DNA of 64,000 bases from the NCBI GenBank assembly GCA_020912385.1, contig CP087219.1:558001-622000 (forward strand), given 5' to 3'. A model generated the notes under the pieces. The model was given only the letters and a program-made list of their open reading frames with translations, did no database searches and had not been told where the DNA came from. Both the position numbers and the translations under genes were made by a program. Shown in pieces: positions 48,201 to 60,471 of this stretch. Origin of the DNA: Neofusicoccum parvum. Lineage: Eukaryota; Ascomycota; Dothideomycetes; Botryosphaeriales; Botryosphaeriaceae. How positions within the stretch are numbered: the stretch's first letter is position 1; each line of letters starts with the position of its first letter.

Positions 48201-49483
48201 CGTACGGATAGAGCAAATTATCTGTTCACTTTTCTTCATCTTTAGAGAGAGAAAGAAAAAAATCGTGGTGAGGACCAGACACGGGCCAATTATTTACTTC
48301 ATTGCATAGTGGTGAACCAGTTCTGCACTGGTCTTGCTCCACTTTCGCTGCCGATCGCATGGGGCGGCCTGGTGTCGTACCGAAGACGCAAGCTAGGGAT
48401 TGAATGGGGAGGCAGTCTGCAAACCCTGGTAGGGCGTATAAGGCGGCACGTCGCATCGGGGTGTACAGAGAATGACTTGGGCCACGTGCTGTGGCTTTGT
48501 GCTTCAAACGCCGCGACTCGTTGATCGCGAGAAAAGCGTGGCCGCACTTGACAGAGGAGATTAGAACATATCATCCCGTCTTTCTGACGTTTTCAGCATA
48601 CATGAAACAACACCCGCGTATGCTATACAACTGAACAGGCTCAAATACGTCGGCCTGTGAATGAGAGTACCGCCCGTGCAGGGCTTTCGGACGCAATTTA
48701 GTGCAGCAGGGATTCCGCGGCCATCAGGACCCGAGATCACGGCACGGCTTGCTGGTGCAGCAATCAAGACACGCTGGTTGGGCAGGCCTCGCTCGTGACT
48801 AAAGCAGAGCACCGTTCCACGCGCTGGCAGGAATGCCGACGGGGGATCGGGAAGCCTGGTGGCGGTGTACAATGGATGTGTAGTGCGGAACAGAGCCGGT
48901 GGAGGATAAAACGCTGGCTGACGCCGGAAACCGTCCTCGACACCTCTCACAATCGGTTGCGGCAGAAGAGAAAGCGTGTCAACCTCCTAGCCCGTCTCAT
49001 TCCGCAATTGGTACCGGCATACAATAGGACGCCATCCTCGAGCCGAATTGCTCTCAGCGGAAGACCAAGGGCCGGACCCAGGGCCCTGTGACCCGCCTGT
49101 GCGGCTCGTGGGCGCGGCCGATCCCGCGTCATAAGCTCGCGCCCAACGGCCCCAGAGCTGTCGGAGCTCGACCCCACTGCGACTGCTGCGAGCCACGCAG
49201 CCCACGGCGGGTCTCCGTGCGTCCTGCGCTCCTCTTTCTAAGCTACTCGCAACGGAGTACCTCGCCTGTGTCGCGATTGGCGCTGGCCCCTTCTTCCGCC
49301 GCCTTTACGCTCGGGTAGCTCGTCGCAGTACTGGGACGCTCAATTCCCTGCCCTTCTGCGGTAGCCCTCACACCGTCGCTCGACCTACAGGCTCGCACAT
49401 GCCGGGCTTCCCATGTTGCATACTTCAACGCAGATCCCTCCCATGTCATCGCACAACGCTGCCCGAAAGCAACATTGCCAGGC
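45220..49483. other. Gene-poor spacer between the two cassettes
   Basis: 4.3 kb. AT-rich from about 46.9 to 48.2 kb, with poly-T runs at 46989-46998 and 47026-47040. 48.3-49.4 kb is GC-richer. A possible small gene on the minus strand near 45918-45780 (MRTKSRWVLLAILN, with an intron-like GTAAGC...CTGAC...AG) is too short to support. Confidence 0.5.
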
Positions 49484-50332
49484 ATGACCAGCAGCGACAT
49501 GCAGCATGGTGGGGACCTCTCTGGCGCTAAATCTTGCCCTGACTGCGGCAGAAAACAGGTAAGAGAGTGCGAACGGGTATCGACTACGGAGATGCGGCGC
49601 TGATCTGTCTGCCATTCTCAGGACGACTTTCAGCGGGACATATACCTTAGAGTTCGAGATGAACTCGGAAACGAAACTACCGAACCTGCGAGAGCTTTGT
49701 TCGATACCGGTACCGAATGCGACAATCTGATTGATTTCGACTTCGCGCTAAACCTCAACCTGGGAGACGTTGAATGGAATGGTGATGTCAAGGAAAAACG
49801 TTCGCTCAAGAACCGCCTTATTTGTCTACTTGCGAGGCTATTTGGAAAGCACAATGCTAGACAGCCGCCTGCATACCGGACCGTGGACGGTTCTCCAATT
49901 GAGATTGCCGGTGTTCTGACCAACACTCGCTGGCGCGGAGAAAATCGGGTGCTATGCACACCCGGAATCAGTTTTCAAAATAAGTTCTACGCCGGTACCA
50001 AATCCTTAATCATCAAAAATTTGGCTTTTCAGGTCATCATCAGTAAGGACACTATGAATGATTTGAAACTGAGGAACGTATCCGATGCTGGGCCGGTATG
50101 CGCCGGCTTCATTGCGAGAAAGTCAACCCCTGAAGGTAAGTTTTCGCAATGGATATGCAATGAGGAACAATCTAAGCCAAGCGAGTCAGGTCTTGACTTT
50201 CGGAGAAAGCAACAGGAAGAAAAGAAAAAGCAGGAACAAAAGAAGAAAGATTTACAGTCAACCAGCACACTATCAACTGGATCAACACCAAGCCGAACAC
50301 AGCCAGCAAATCCACCCCTACGCACCAACTAG
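49484..50332 (+). CDS. Retropepsin-like aspartic protease domain protein (copy c)
   Basis: Exons 49484-49558 and 49622-50332, 63-nt intron in phase 0; 261 aa, nearly equal to copy b (260). Exon 1 carries a CPDCGRK motif in place of the TM helix of copy b. Exon 2 begins DDFQRDIYLRVRDELG, parallel to copy b, then PARALFDTGTECDNLI with DTGT at 53-56. The second half keeps strand order but the terminal ...IIG motif is weak (QVIISKDT). The tail is a charged coiled coil (RRKQQEEKKKQEQKKKDLQ) and Ser/Thr/Pro-rich end. An internal GTAAGT (50135) could be a cryptic donor. Function unknown. Confidence 0.65.
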
Positions 50333-50724
50333 TCTTGATCCCTGCATCATATACACATAACATCCATGATCTGACCGATGTCCCGGATCCTAACAATATG
50401 CGAAACGATTTTAACGCTATACAGAAGACTCATTACTAACGATACCCTGAAGCTACATACGCCAAGTTTGCTGGGATAAGAGCTCTCAGCTTGATTGTTG
50501 GGCAAAGGTGCCTTGCATCTGGTGGAGGTTCAAGAGAACGATGTGACAGAAAGATTTTCATGAATGCAACGCACTAGGGGGATTTCGAGTGCGGCAAATG
50601 AGCTTTTTGCCTTTTTTTTTTTTCTTTCTTCCTCTCAGTCAATAACGGCCAGGCGTTCAAGCAAGCATGTGTATCATTGATGTTATTCTACTTTGACCTT
50701 CTACCAAGGCCTTCTCCTTTCAGG
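50333..50724. other. Spacer after copy c
   Basis: About 390 bp, no ORF of note, with a T-rich run at 50606-50630. Confidence 0.4.
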
Positions 50725-50996
50725 AAATTATCGGCCGCAAAGAGACGGGTTTCGGAATCATGATTAGCGATACCATTTCACATATCATTTCAGACAAGGG
50801 CATAGGGATCTCAATATCGGATGCATTGGATGGGCACGGACATTTCGGATTGGAAATATTGGAGTCAATTACACGGCTATGGCGCTTGCCTGAGGGGCGT
50901 ATTAAAACTTCAGCGATCAATTCAATTGGCAATACTTTCCGAAGAATGCTCAACCGTTTTCGTGTAAAGGATTCCAGTAGGTCTCGTACGTAAGTA
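50725..50996 (+). CDS. Possible isolated exon, unknown
   Basis: A 90-codon open stretch (ISDTISHIISDKGIGISISD, later LESITRLWRLPEGRIK) is bounded by a good acceptor (TCCTTTCAG) and a good donor (GTAAGT). The donor is followed by CTAAC and an AG at 51044-51045, inside the 3' end of the opposite-strand DUF6594 gene. I find no convincing partner exons and no family. It could be a fragment or chance. Confidence 0.22.
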
Positions 50997-51007
50997 TCTA
51001 GACTACT

Positions 51008-52130
51008 TCAAGTTTCGTTTCCACTAACGAATACAACCTGGACAGCCGAAAAGGCAGCGGCTACAGCAAAGACATCCGCTCGCCTCGCTGTCGTGAAGGC
51101 GATCAAGCAAAGAGAGAGCACAATGTTGAATCCAGCAATGATAGCAAGCCGAATTTTCATTGGCTGTACACAGTACAGTATGACAATTGAAGCTATGGGA
51201 AGGAGAGATGCGAGCACACTGGTGATGTTGTAGGTGATACGAAGCAAGCTCGTGTCCTCGTAGCCAACAAATCCATGGTCCGGCGACGGCTTGCGGTTTC
51301 GAGCGCAGCCTAGGTCGAAGAACTTGCTGATACCCTTCCCAGTGACCCACTTGGAGAACCAGTCTTCTTCGTGGCGCGGCCGAAGGGCAACAAGGTCGTT
51401 TGCTCGATCCTTTGGGCATTCGCAAGAACCCCAGACTTCGGAGTCGATCCCTGTCAGTGCATACGGGGCTCCGCTATCGTTCGAAGCGATGAATCTCTGA
51501 ATGAAGTCCATGTCGTATGTGCCGGGTTTTTTCATGGAGAGAATCTTCTCCTGGTGAACCAAGGCTGTGTCTAAAGATCAAATCAGAACCACGGACTTGG
51601 GCGCGAATAGGTAAATACTCACTGTATTTTTCTAGCTTCTCCCGTGCCAATTCGGCAAGAGACAATTGATTCTCATCACCGTCGTGCTTCGAAACACTGA
51701 GGAAGAACCAGTTCTTCGCGTAAAGAGACTTGTTCCCCTGTGGATTGTAATGGTCCGAGATCTGGGCGTCCTTCATGTTCTGTTCTATCTCCATCAATTC
51801 CGCTTGGAGGTACAGCAAGTTCAGTGAGTTCAGCACACCAAATCGGCGGAACACCGCGGTTTCGGGTATGTCGTTCATGAGCTTAGCCATCGTGGGATAC
51901 CCTGGTGGAATGTCGCGTGCCGGGGAAGTACCGTGGCTTGATGCAGGTTCGTCTACCCTTTGTTGGGAGTTGGTCGCCATTTCAATATCGGTAGTTTGGG
52001 TTGCTCGAGCTGCCTCTGTTGAACCCTGGTCATGATGAGGTGGGATGATTGATACCTGACTGTCAACCATGGGAAACAACTCGGTATGAAGTTCTTCGGA
52101 GTTATTCTGGAAAAGGTCTTGTCCTCCCAT
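51008..52130 (-). CDS. DUF6594 domain membrane protein (copy 2)
   Basis: Exons 52130-51623 and 51564-51008, 58-nt intron in phase 1, same site as in copy 1; 354 aa. Disordered N-terminus, then GYPTMAKLMNDIPETAVFRR and LLYLQAELMEIEQNMK; after the intron YTLVHQEKILSMKKPGTYDMD. Three C-terminal TM helices (SVLASLLPIASIVILY; RLAIIAGFNIVLSLCLIAF; DVFAVAAAFSAVQVVFV). Clearly paralogous to the gene at 41620-42659: FSKWVT and DVFAVAAAFSAVQVVFV are identical. It points away from copy d and toward copy c, the mirror of copy 1's setting. Confidence 0.85.
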
Positions 52131-53393
52131 GTTGAGAAGTTGACAGGCTGTTTAATATTGCTTGAGGCTCTTTCCAGCCTTGAGAGAGATTGCGAATGTA
52201 CAGTTTGTCCCCAGGTAAAGCGGGCGTAAGGCTGATTTCCAACCATGCGCGATGCCGTGGCTCTTCTTGAGTGGATACACTGCCTGGGAGGGTAGAACGG
52301 AGTCACAGCATACACTGAAGAAACTGACCATTGACTAAAGAAATGCATGTAACTTGAGACTTTAGCGTTAGCAGAGCGCGTTTAGAGTGCGCACATCTTC
52401 TCGTCCATGCGGACCAAGGTCTCCTTTGTGATTCGTAGTTGGGAAGGTGCCTGGCTCCCTTGCCGATGTCATGGATTGGTGTAGAGAAGTCCGTATTTGG
52501 CCAGCGTAATAGACAAAGACTCAAGGGATATTCGAATTGTGAGGCAACTGCATACATTCCAGCGAATAGCCGAGTTGTTGAGTGCCTCTACGTTGAGTTT
52601 ATTACATGCGTTAAGCCCGACACGTGTTCATCACTTCCTAATAGGCATAAGCGAACGCAAGTCCCTGTCTGGTTCCCTCCTGCCTTTCTTCCAGTCGACC
52701 GAAGGAAGCCTGGATTCATGCAGTCGCAGATGCAAGTCTTACAGCCAACGGATTACCGTGGAATGCTGAGACATGTGGTGAAGCGTAGTACCCGGCCAGC
52801 CGAGATGATCGCGAGCTGCAGAAGACCGCGAAATCACGATTCGATGACGGAACTTTGAAAGTTGTTCCTTCTGCGCTCCATGATGACGGGTGAGATGGCT
52901 ATTGGTGGCTGCTGATAAGTCAAACCGGGCTGAAATTCTATGGCGGCTAAGAGTGGTAGAAGCTACGAGCAGATGATGCAGGCGCTGACGAAGATGGTTC
53001 GGATCTATGCAAGTTTTTCCGGATTAGTCCTGGTGCCATACGCGCGTGCCGTGTTACAAAGCCGCGGGGTCTCTCGAGGGTGCTCAAAAGTGGCGCCCGC
53101 CCGCCCGCCAATCTATGTCATGGTCGCCGTCACTTTACTCAGCCTCGAGGACTACCTTCATGGTGCCAAAGTCTCGCATCTCCCTATCTGGACTGGTCCC
53201 ATAGATCGTGGAGATGTGCATTGGCCGAATACTTCGTCCACGTAGACACAGAAAGGCGGTATGTAATGGACCGGCGTTCCTCGGTTAAACCCGGGCAAAG
53301 GGCTCATCTTACATGCGACAATTGATCAATTGCTCAAGATTGCTGCACTCTTAGCTGGGCGTTCCAGGCGCTGATTCTCTGCGGGTAAAACAG
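52131..53393. other. Divergent intergenic region between DUF6594-2 and copy d
   Basis: 1.26 kb; expected to hold the promoter and a short first exon of copy d, which I could not place with confidence. Confidence 0.4.
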
Positions 53394-53765
53394 ATCGAGT
53401 CGAACGAGGAGAAAGCGCTAACGATATGCATATATCTCTGGACTCAAGATGGCAACAAAATCTCCAAACTGGCCATGTGCTGCCCCGGCGGTGACAGCGA
53501 CGTGAACCTCATTTCGCCAAAGCTCGTCTCCGAAGTCCTTTGCCTCGAGATCCGGACTGTGGGGAAACATGGAAGAGGACCGAATGTGCCATATAATGGC
53601 ACAATGCTGAAGACACGGGGGCATATCGAGTTGGAATGGGGATTCCAAAACTCGAGTGAGACACAAAACACTCGCTTCGTGGTTGTTTCCAAGTACGATC
53701 CACCATTCGATGTCTTGCTGGGACGGACGACGGCTGTTGAATGTGGGTTGGAACCCCGATTATGA
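53394..53765 (+). CDS. Retropepsin-like fold protein, altered active-site motif (copy d), first exon not found
   Basis: Exon 53394-53765 of 123 codons after a CTGAT...CAG acceptor. It shares the motif chain of copies a and e: ISKLAMCCPGGDSDVNLISP, VSEVLCLEI, GHIELEWGF, then DPPFDVLLGRTTAVECGL. The other copies have a short first exon encoding a MxCFxxRxSH-type start; none is evident in the 300 bp upstream, so this copy may be truncated at the 5' end or use a distant exon. No DTG triad. Confidence 0.55.
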   Translation: MESNEEKALTICIYLWTQDGNKISKLAMCCPGGDSDVNLISPKLVSEVLCLEIRTVGKHGRGPNVPYNGTMLKTRGHIELEWGFQNSSETQNTRFVVVSKYDPPFDVLLGRTTAVECGLEPRL

Positions 53766-55623
53766 ACAAAACGGACAAACCAAGGACTGGCGATCATGCA
53801 GAAGAAGGCAGGACTTTGCTGGAACGCCCATGATTACGATTGTGGCTTTATCTTGTGGACCCGCCATCTCTCGAAACTCACGATTCGATGACCTCGGGGA
53901 TCTACCGTTCTCTGGAAATGACATAACCTTGAGTGATTTGACTATTCCCCCGGAATACCCTGCACTATTCTCCATTAGCCATGCGGTGGACGAACAGAGA
54001 TACCCTACGCAGCGCATCCGGAAAACCGACAACAAACTCAAGCCACTACCAAGGACCGGGAATCTGTACACATGCGGCATTCCTCTCCAACAACACAGAT
54101 ACCTGCTCATGGTGAATGATGGTGACGGTCTGGCTGAATGTGGAGAATACAAGAAACCGCAACATATAAGTTTGATCTTCATATGAAGATGCATTGTGGT
54201 CATCTGAGCGAAAGCGATATCTCTCGGATGTGCTGCCGCAAGGTGACCTCAAGTTCTGACAGTACCTGAAGCCCCGGCTTTCAGATTTATCGAATATCCT
54301 TCCTGGACACCCCGAATGCGACTCTTGAGTGTCCTATATTTTTTTTTAATGTTCCTAAGGACCCCGTAGCTCTACCTGCTACCTTTTGCTGGAATGACCT
54401 CATCTTAATCACCTGAGCACGACAAGATTCTACGGACGTTGCCTCAAATTTCTTTTTCCTGCTGACACGCAGATATGTTTGCCACCTGGCACTGCAGAGC
54501 TATGCTCTGGGACCATTTTCTGACTTGGATGATGACAGGAAGCATGATATGATAATTCTGTGACCACGAGTCGTGGGATCTGGAGGCATTAATCATTGGT
54601 TGCCTCGCTGCCAATCCTGAGATGCCATTTGGCGAGCATAACCTGGCAGCTTGCCTCACCAGGGCGAGTAAGTGGGATCTCGCTGTGTATACGTGTAGCG
54701 TGGTCTTGGACACGTAAAAGCTCTGGTCTTCCCAAAACCCAAGATAGGGAAAAGCGACATGACGGACTATCGAACTTGGCTTCAAGACAAGGGAACTCAA
54801 GTAATTTTAGTCTCAATGAGCTGTTTGGGGCGAAATGGGCGAGTGGGATGCAGTGCCGCGACCCGTTGCGTACCCGAGAACGTGGATGTGTCTTGTTGAT
54901 CAGGCACTGTTTCGCATTTTCGGGATCGATACCTTGTTTTCCGACGAACCTTAAGACGAGACTCCCCTGACGCACACTGGACGTCAGTCCGCTTGAGGCC
55001 ATTGAAACCTCGGCCTCGAATGCGCATGTAAAATCGTAAGACGGTAAGCCTTGGTATTTTGAGCCCTGCGCACCTGGCAAGACAACGTGGTTCTAGAAAC
55101 CTTACTGCCGGATCTTCTCCGTTTTGTTTGCTCTTTTATCACTTTTATGAGGGTATGCTGAATAAGCAGGAAAGCTTGAGGCGCTGCGTCCATTGCATTC
55201 CCAGGGCTCCAATGCAGAGTTCCCGGTAACTCCAGGTAGAAAGCTTATTGTTCCAGGAGTACATCAGTCGTGATAAAATTTCTTTTTGCCGTAATCCTTT
55301 TCCTTGGCCTTTACACGTCTCGCCTGACAATCATGCCTTGCCTTTTAAGCCTTATCAATTACAAAAACGCCGAAACCCCCTTATAGAAACAGGTGTACTT
55401 CTATTGCGACTTCCCCCAACCATCGCCGACACGTTGTTCGCGCGTGGTCAATTCGAAGAACAAGTCAGGATTTGAAAGCAACGGCATGCACGATCAAAGA
55501 AACGAGATTCAGCACTCGCATTTTTAATTTAACTTCCTCATATTTCAAGGAATCCAGACCACAACTTCCTTCTTGAGATCACGAATCTCATAACCTGGAT
55601 CCTAAACCTTTTCCGAGCTGGCA
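53766..55623. other. Spacer between copies d and e
   Basis: 1.9 kb. An open frame at 53830-54186 (118 codons from an ATG; sequence such as DDLGDLPFSGNDITLSDL) reads reasonably but matches nothing known to me. The minus strand at 54592-55080 is also open without family marks. Confidence 0.35.
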
Positions 55624-56102
55624 ATGATGTGTTTTGGCAGGAAGCATTCCCACGCTCCGCAGGTAAGCAAACAACATTCACTACGTATTACCTAGATATC
55701 TGGAGAAATTTTGCTAATCCCACCGTTTAACAGCAAGCCCACCAGGAACTTATTGTCACAAACGTAGCCATACACCTTCGTCACAGGCCCGATTCCGTGA
55801 TACAGAAGCTGGCGGTGATGTGGTTCCCCGATAGCAGCAACGAGGATGTCAATCTTGTATCACCGAAGCTCACCACCGAAATACTCGGCCTCGATATACA
55901 GCGGATGCAGGATGCTACGACACTGCAATTGGATGGAAGGGTGTTCCAAGTTCAAGGGTTTGTCGACCTCGAGTGGAGCCTCTTAGAGCCGAAAGGAAAC
56001 CGGACGTCGTTCTCTACCCGGTTCAAGGTCACATCACTATACGACCCACCTTTCGATATTATCATTGGTCGACGGGTCGCTCTTGAGTGTGGACTGGCTT
56101 AG
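55624..56102 (+). CDS. Retropepsin-like fold protein, altered active-site motif (copy e)
   Basis: Exons 55624-55662 (MMCFGRKHSHAPQ) and 55734-56102, 71-nt intron in phase 0; 135 aa. Motifs: QKLAVMWFPDSSNEDVNLVS, TEILGLDI, GFVDLEWSL, FKVTSLYDPPFDIIIGRRVA, ECGLA end. Same exon structure as copy a: short Cys/Arg/His first exon, then the fold. As in a and d, the catalytic DTG is absent. Translation could start at either of the two tandem ATGs. Confidence 0.65.
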
Positions 56103-56781
56103 CTTTACACATGGAGGATCTTAGACTCGTTCGCATACGTAACATTGCAACAAATTGTGCCTTGTTCTCATGAAATATACAAGACGCTGTATATCTGAGG
56201 AGAGACCAATGTATGCCACCCTCGAAATAGATTGTGCTCGAACCAGAGTAATTAACTAGCTCTTGGTACCGGCAAGGGCAGCCTCGAAGACTCCCCCGAT
56301 CACTAAAGGAGAACTGCGGAATTTGACTGTGTAAAACTGTAGCAATATGACTCGGCCCCGGGTATCTCTGAAAAGGCGAGTATCGCAGCGCAATGCAGAA
56401 GTAGTTGTGAGCAACACCGCTGTCGAGTTCGTGGTTCCACGAAACTTGAAGAAGAGAGCTGGGATAATGATGTGGAGAGGGGGGACACTTAGGACTCGCG
56501 TCTCCTATAGCTGACAGCAAATTGGGAGATCCATGTTTCAGTGCTTCAAATACTCTCAGAAGCTGCTCTGGTAGTGTTGAGATTGGTAATAGTGCGGCCA
56601 CAACTTTCTCCATCACGTGAAATGTCGCCATCTGGTGGCCCGCCACAGCGTGAGCGAAGATTACAAAGGCGGCCGATTGCCGGAGGATGGCGTCAGTCCC
56701 GCAGCGGGCGGACATTTTGCTCGCGCATCACGATGTCGACAAAGCTGTAGACATCTCTGCGCCCTTTGCACGCCCAGAAAG
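56103..56781. other. Intergenic, upstream of serine O-acetyltransferase
   Basis: 680 bp at the border between the accessory stretch and housekeeping genes; no gene seen. Composition becomes GC-rich toward the right. Confidence 0.5.
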
Positions 56782-58447
56782 ATGTCAGTCGCGCGGAGAG
56801 TCGCCTCGGCGTCTGGACGGACAGGCCTCAGCCAGCAGATCCTGCGATTCGCCCAATCGCGGCCCGCGCAGCCCGGCGCGTCGCGTCACGCCGCCGCCCC
56901 GCCCTCATGGCAAGCTTCGCGCCGCCTTCACACTCAACCACGCCGCAATGTCCAGCCCGCCTTCGCCGTGAAGCCTGATCCGGAGACCAGCGACTCCACG
57001 AATCCTGCGCTCGCCTTCCCGTGTCTCGACGCCTTGGAGAACAGATCCGCAACCCTGCAGAAGCGCTCGCTGCTTGGTCCGGAGCCGTCATACACCACTG
57101 GCAACCATGAGAACTTCCTATGCAAGCAGCCCATGCTGCTGGACTGGGGCGGAATTTTGCCGGAGTTCAACATAGCCTATGAGACCTGGGGGAAGCTCAA
57201 TGCCGACAAGAGCAACGCCGTGCTGCTGCACACCGGCCTGTCTGCGTCCAGCCATGCCCACAGCACCGAGGCCAATCCCAAGCCGGGCTGGTGGGAGAAG
57301 TTTATTGGGCCCGGAAAGCCTGTCGATACGGACAAGTACTTTGTTATCTGCACAAACGTCATCGGCGGCTGCTATGGTTCGACCGGTCCCTCCTCGATAG
57401 ACCCGGCCAACGGCGAGCGGTACGCCACAAGGTTTCCCATCCTCACCATGGAGGATATGGAGCGCGCTCAGTTCAGGCTGCTCGACCGCCTTGAAATCGA
57501 GAAGCTCTACGCAAGCGTTGGCTCGAGCATGGGTGGCATGCTGAGTCTGGCAGCTGGCGTGCTGTTCCCCGAGCGCGTTGGCCGCATTGTCTCAATCAGC
57601 GGCTGTGCCCGCAGCCACCCTTACAGCATTGCCATGCGACACACCCAGAGACAAGGTAAGTTGGCTGTTCGCTTCTCTCGCCGGTCCATGCTAACCCGCT
57701 TCAGTGCTCATGATGGACCCGAACTGGTCCCGCGGATTCTACTATGACCGTATCCCTCCTCACTCCGGCATGAAGCTGGCCCGCGAAATCGCCACAGTGA
57801 CATATCGGAGTGGGCCGGAGTGGGAGCAGCGCTTCGGCAGGAGGAGGGCTGACTCGTCTAAGCCGCCTGCGCTCTGCCCTGACTTCCTGATCGAGACGTA
57901 CCTGGATCACGCTGGAGAAAAATGGTGCCTGGAATACGACGCAAACAGCATGCTCTACGTGTCCAAGGCAATGGATCTCTTCGATCTTGGCTTGGAACAC
58001 CGTGTCCGCATCAACGCGTTGAGGGCTCAGAATGAAGGCAAACTGGCAGCATTTGCTGCGGGGAGCAAGGCTGAAGCCGCGGCGACTGCCGACACATGCA
58101 ATTTAACGCTCCCAGAAAAGCCCTACGAGGAGCAGGAGCAGTCCAATGGTTCTTCGCCATCTCAAGCTACCAACGGCCCTCCACCGACTGGCTCGCAGGA
58201 ACCTCCCGCGGACCTGGTCGCCGGCCTGAAGCCCTTGGCAAATATACCTACCCTGGTCCTAGGTGTGGCGAGTGATATTCTCTTCCCTGCGTGGCAACAA
58301 AGAGAAATTGCAGAAACTTTGCGCCGCACTGGAAATAGAAATGTTACACACGTTGAGCTGGGGGAAGAAAAGAGTATGTTCGGTCATGACACATTCCTAC
58401 TGGATCTGGAGCATGTTGGAGGGGCGGTGAAAGACTTCTTGGGCTGA
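56782..58447 (+). CDS. Serine O-acetyltransferase, CysA/Cys2 type (homoserine O-acetyltransferase-like alpha/beta hydrolase)
   Basis: Exons 56782-57655 and 57705-58447 (intron 49 nt, GCTAAC branch); 538 aa. The first 60 residues are Arg/Ala/Ser/Gln-rich without acids (RRLHTQPRR), a mitochondrial presequence. The fold is the MetX/Met2 alpha/beta hydrolase: [32 protein letters not shown], nucleophile Ser in [10 protein letters not shown], Asp in VASDILFP, His in FGHDTFLLD. The GGCYGSTGP version, plus the presequence, points to the mitochondrial serine acetyltransferases (A. nidulans CysA, S. pombe Cys2) rather than cytosolic Met2; both make sulphur amino acid precursors. An insert of about 60 residues near 450 is low-complexity. 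Confidence 0.85.
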
Positions 58448-60471
58448 GCGGGTTGCCTTATTTATTACCTCGACGGATTCGAATGAGCATGCATGGGTTG
58501 GAGTTTCTAGCAGGGTTTCTCGATACTTGGAATGACCAGGGAGCGGGTCGGTTTGCGCGTGCCAGCCAGCCAGCCATGAATTCAAAATCAAAAAGGACTC
58601 AAGCCTCCCTCCTCAAGCCCGGCTCACTCTTCAACAGCATCCTTTTGCTTACGCTCGTTGATCTTGCATAGGTCCACCATTTTGTTTTGTTGCTGGCTCC
58701 CCCTCGGCTCCTTTCCATAACTGTCAAGCAGATCCAACTTCGGCTTTGTTAGTCGGGTCGACCTGATGACGCAAAAAAGTCCTCATCACCACAGAGGTAT
58801 CGAGTAAGTAGGACAGGTCACGAATCGGGGCGAAGTCGGATGGATGACCCGCCGCCGACTCTCTACCACCTCCTGATCCCGGATCGACCGTCGGCTCTAC
58901 GTCGCCCAAGACTTGCCACAGAAAAATTTTCCGTCGACATGCGAACGCGACGCGAGCAAATCCTCTAGCAGGTTGCACACAAAATTTTCTCTGGAATGTA
59001 CCACCCGGCCTTTTGACTCCGGATCATTGGCCCGCGGTGCCGGACCCCTTTGCATTCCTCTCATGCCTACGCCACACTTGGTGTCCTTGACGGCTCACGG
59101 ATCTGTTTTCTAACCGCGCTGATAGTCTTCAGCGTCCCGGCCCGCGCCCCGCTTTGACCAAGCAAAGGATAATTCGACGTCGACTTGATGTGAACTGCTA
59201 TTTCCCCACTCCCGCATCAGTCAGTATGACCTGGTCCCGAATGCTAGATGGAGTGACGCCAGGGAAAAGCACCCTTCAATCCTGCGTAGGGCATGGTCGT
59301 ACCACAAAAGGTCGACTCCCTGGGTGTCAAATCTCAAACACCGCATATCCTTCGTAACCCTTCACCAGATAACATCTGCCGTACCTCGTCAGCCTGCTCG
59401 GCTTCGTCACAATCGATCGATCTCGACCATTGCCTTGAGTTACAAGCTATGACACTGGGTCTTCAACTTGGCTCCCGCTTCTAACCTTATCAACTAGCGC
59501 TCATTCTCGTGGACATCGGGACTCCCACCGCCAAGACACGGGAATGCTCCTACGAGAAAAATGGTGTGGAGATGACGAATCATAGTCGAGTGGAAAATCC
59601 AGCAAGACTCTGGGCCGATGGTTGCCCGTCAAGACGCCTCCTTCGCCCCGTAGACCCAGTACCGTCGGTACGTTATCACCGGCCGATACGCGTCTCAGAT
59701 TCACAGGAGCCGCAGCACAATCAGCTCCTGCGTTGATGGTGGTTTCAAGCAGTGTGACCAGCTCCTTTTGACCCTCCGTAACCAATTGACACTCCCCCGC
59801 GGATGGCTCATCACATGGGCAGAGCAGGACCTCTTGAACAAGATCTTGGCCCGGCTTCTCCAGAACCCGGGTTTCCGACCCAAGAAAGGGATGAAGATAT
59901 TCTCTCTAGCCAAGCATAGCTTCGCATTGAGCTTTAATTCGGCATATAGAACCAAGACGACGCTTGGCCGGCACGGATGCAACCTTCAGTCGCCGACGAT
60001 TAGTCTGGGAATGACCCCTTGGGACCCATGACGACGATCCTGCCCTACGGTCGCAACCCTACGCTTAGATCGGAGCTTTCAATCGCGCTTACGGACCAAT
60101 AGAGAGCTTGGCCTCTACCTCGCTGCGTCTGCTGCGGTTGACAGGAGAATGGATCAGAGCTATTCAAAGCGAGGTCGGAATTTATTGGGAGATTTGATAG
60201 GACCGGTTTCAAAGGGCAACCAGATTGTGGATCACGATGGCTGTAATCGAGGGCCAATTCGTCACGGGCTGTTTTCAGCTGGCTGAACGCATAACTTGTA
60301 AAAAGGTAAAAACGGTTGCCATTCAAAGCACGGTGTCTGAGAGGTTTAAGACTCCACGAGCGCACGTCCTCACTTTCCTTTCCACATAGCCAAAGACCCA
60401 GAAACCTAACCATCGTGGCGCCAACAACAGAAGGCCCGCATCACCATCAGCGCAGTAGTGGCCCGGTCGAG
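58448..60471. other. Gene-poor region
   Basis: 2.0 kb, only short ORFs in all frames. Nothing recognised. Confidence 0.5.

Noticed and set aside
44374..50332. FDTG genes considered as parts of an LTR retrotransposon
   Set aside because: Single short intron-bearing genes, no reverse transcriptase, integrase, or long terminal repeats visible around them.
53830..54186. 118-codon frame after copy d
   Set aside because: Reads plausibly but there is an equally open minus-strand frame and no recognisable motif.
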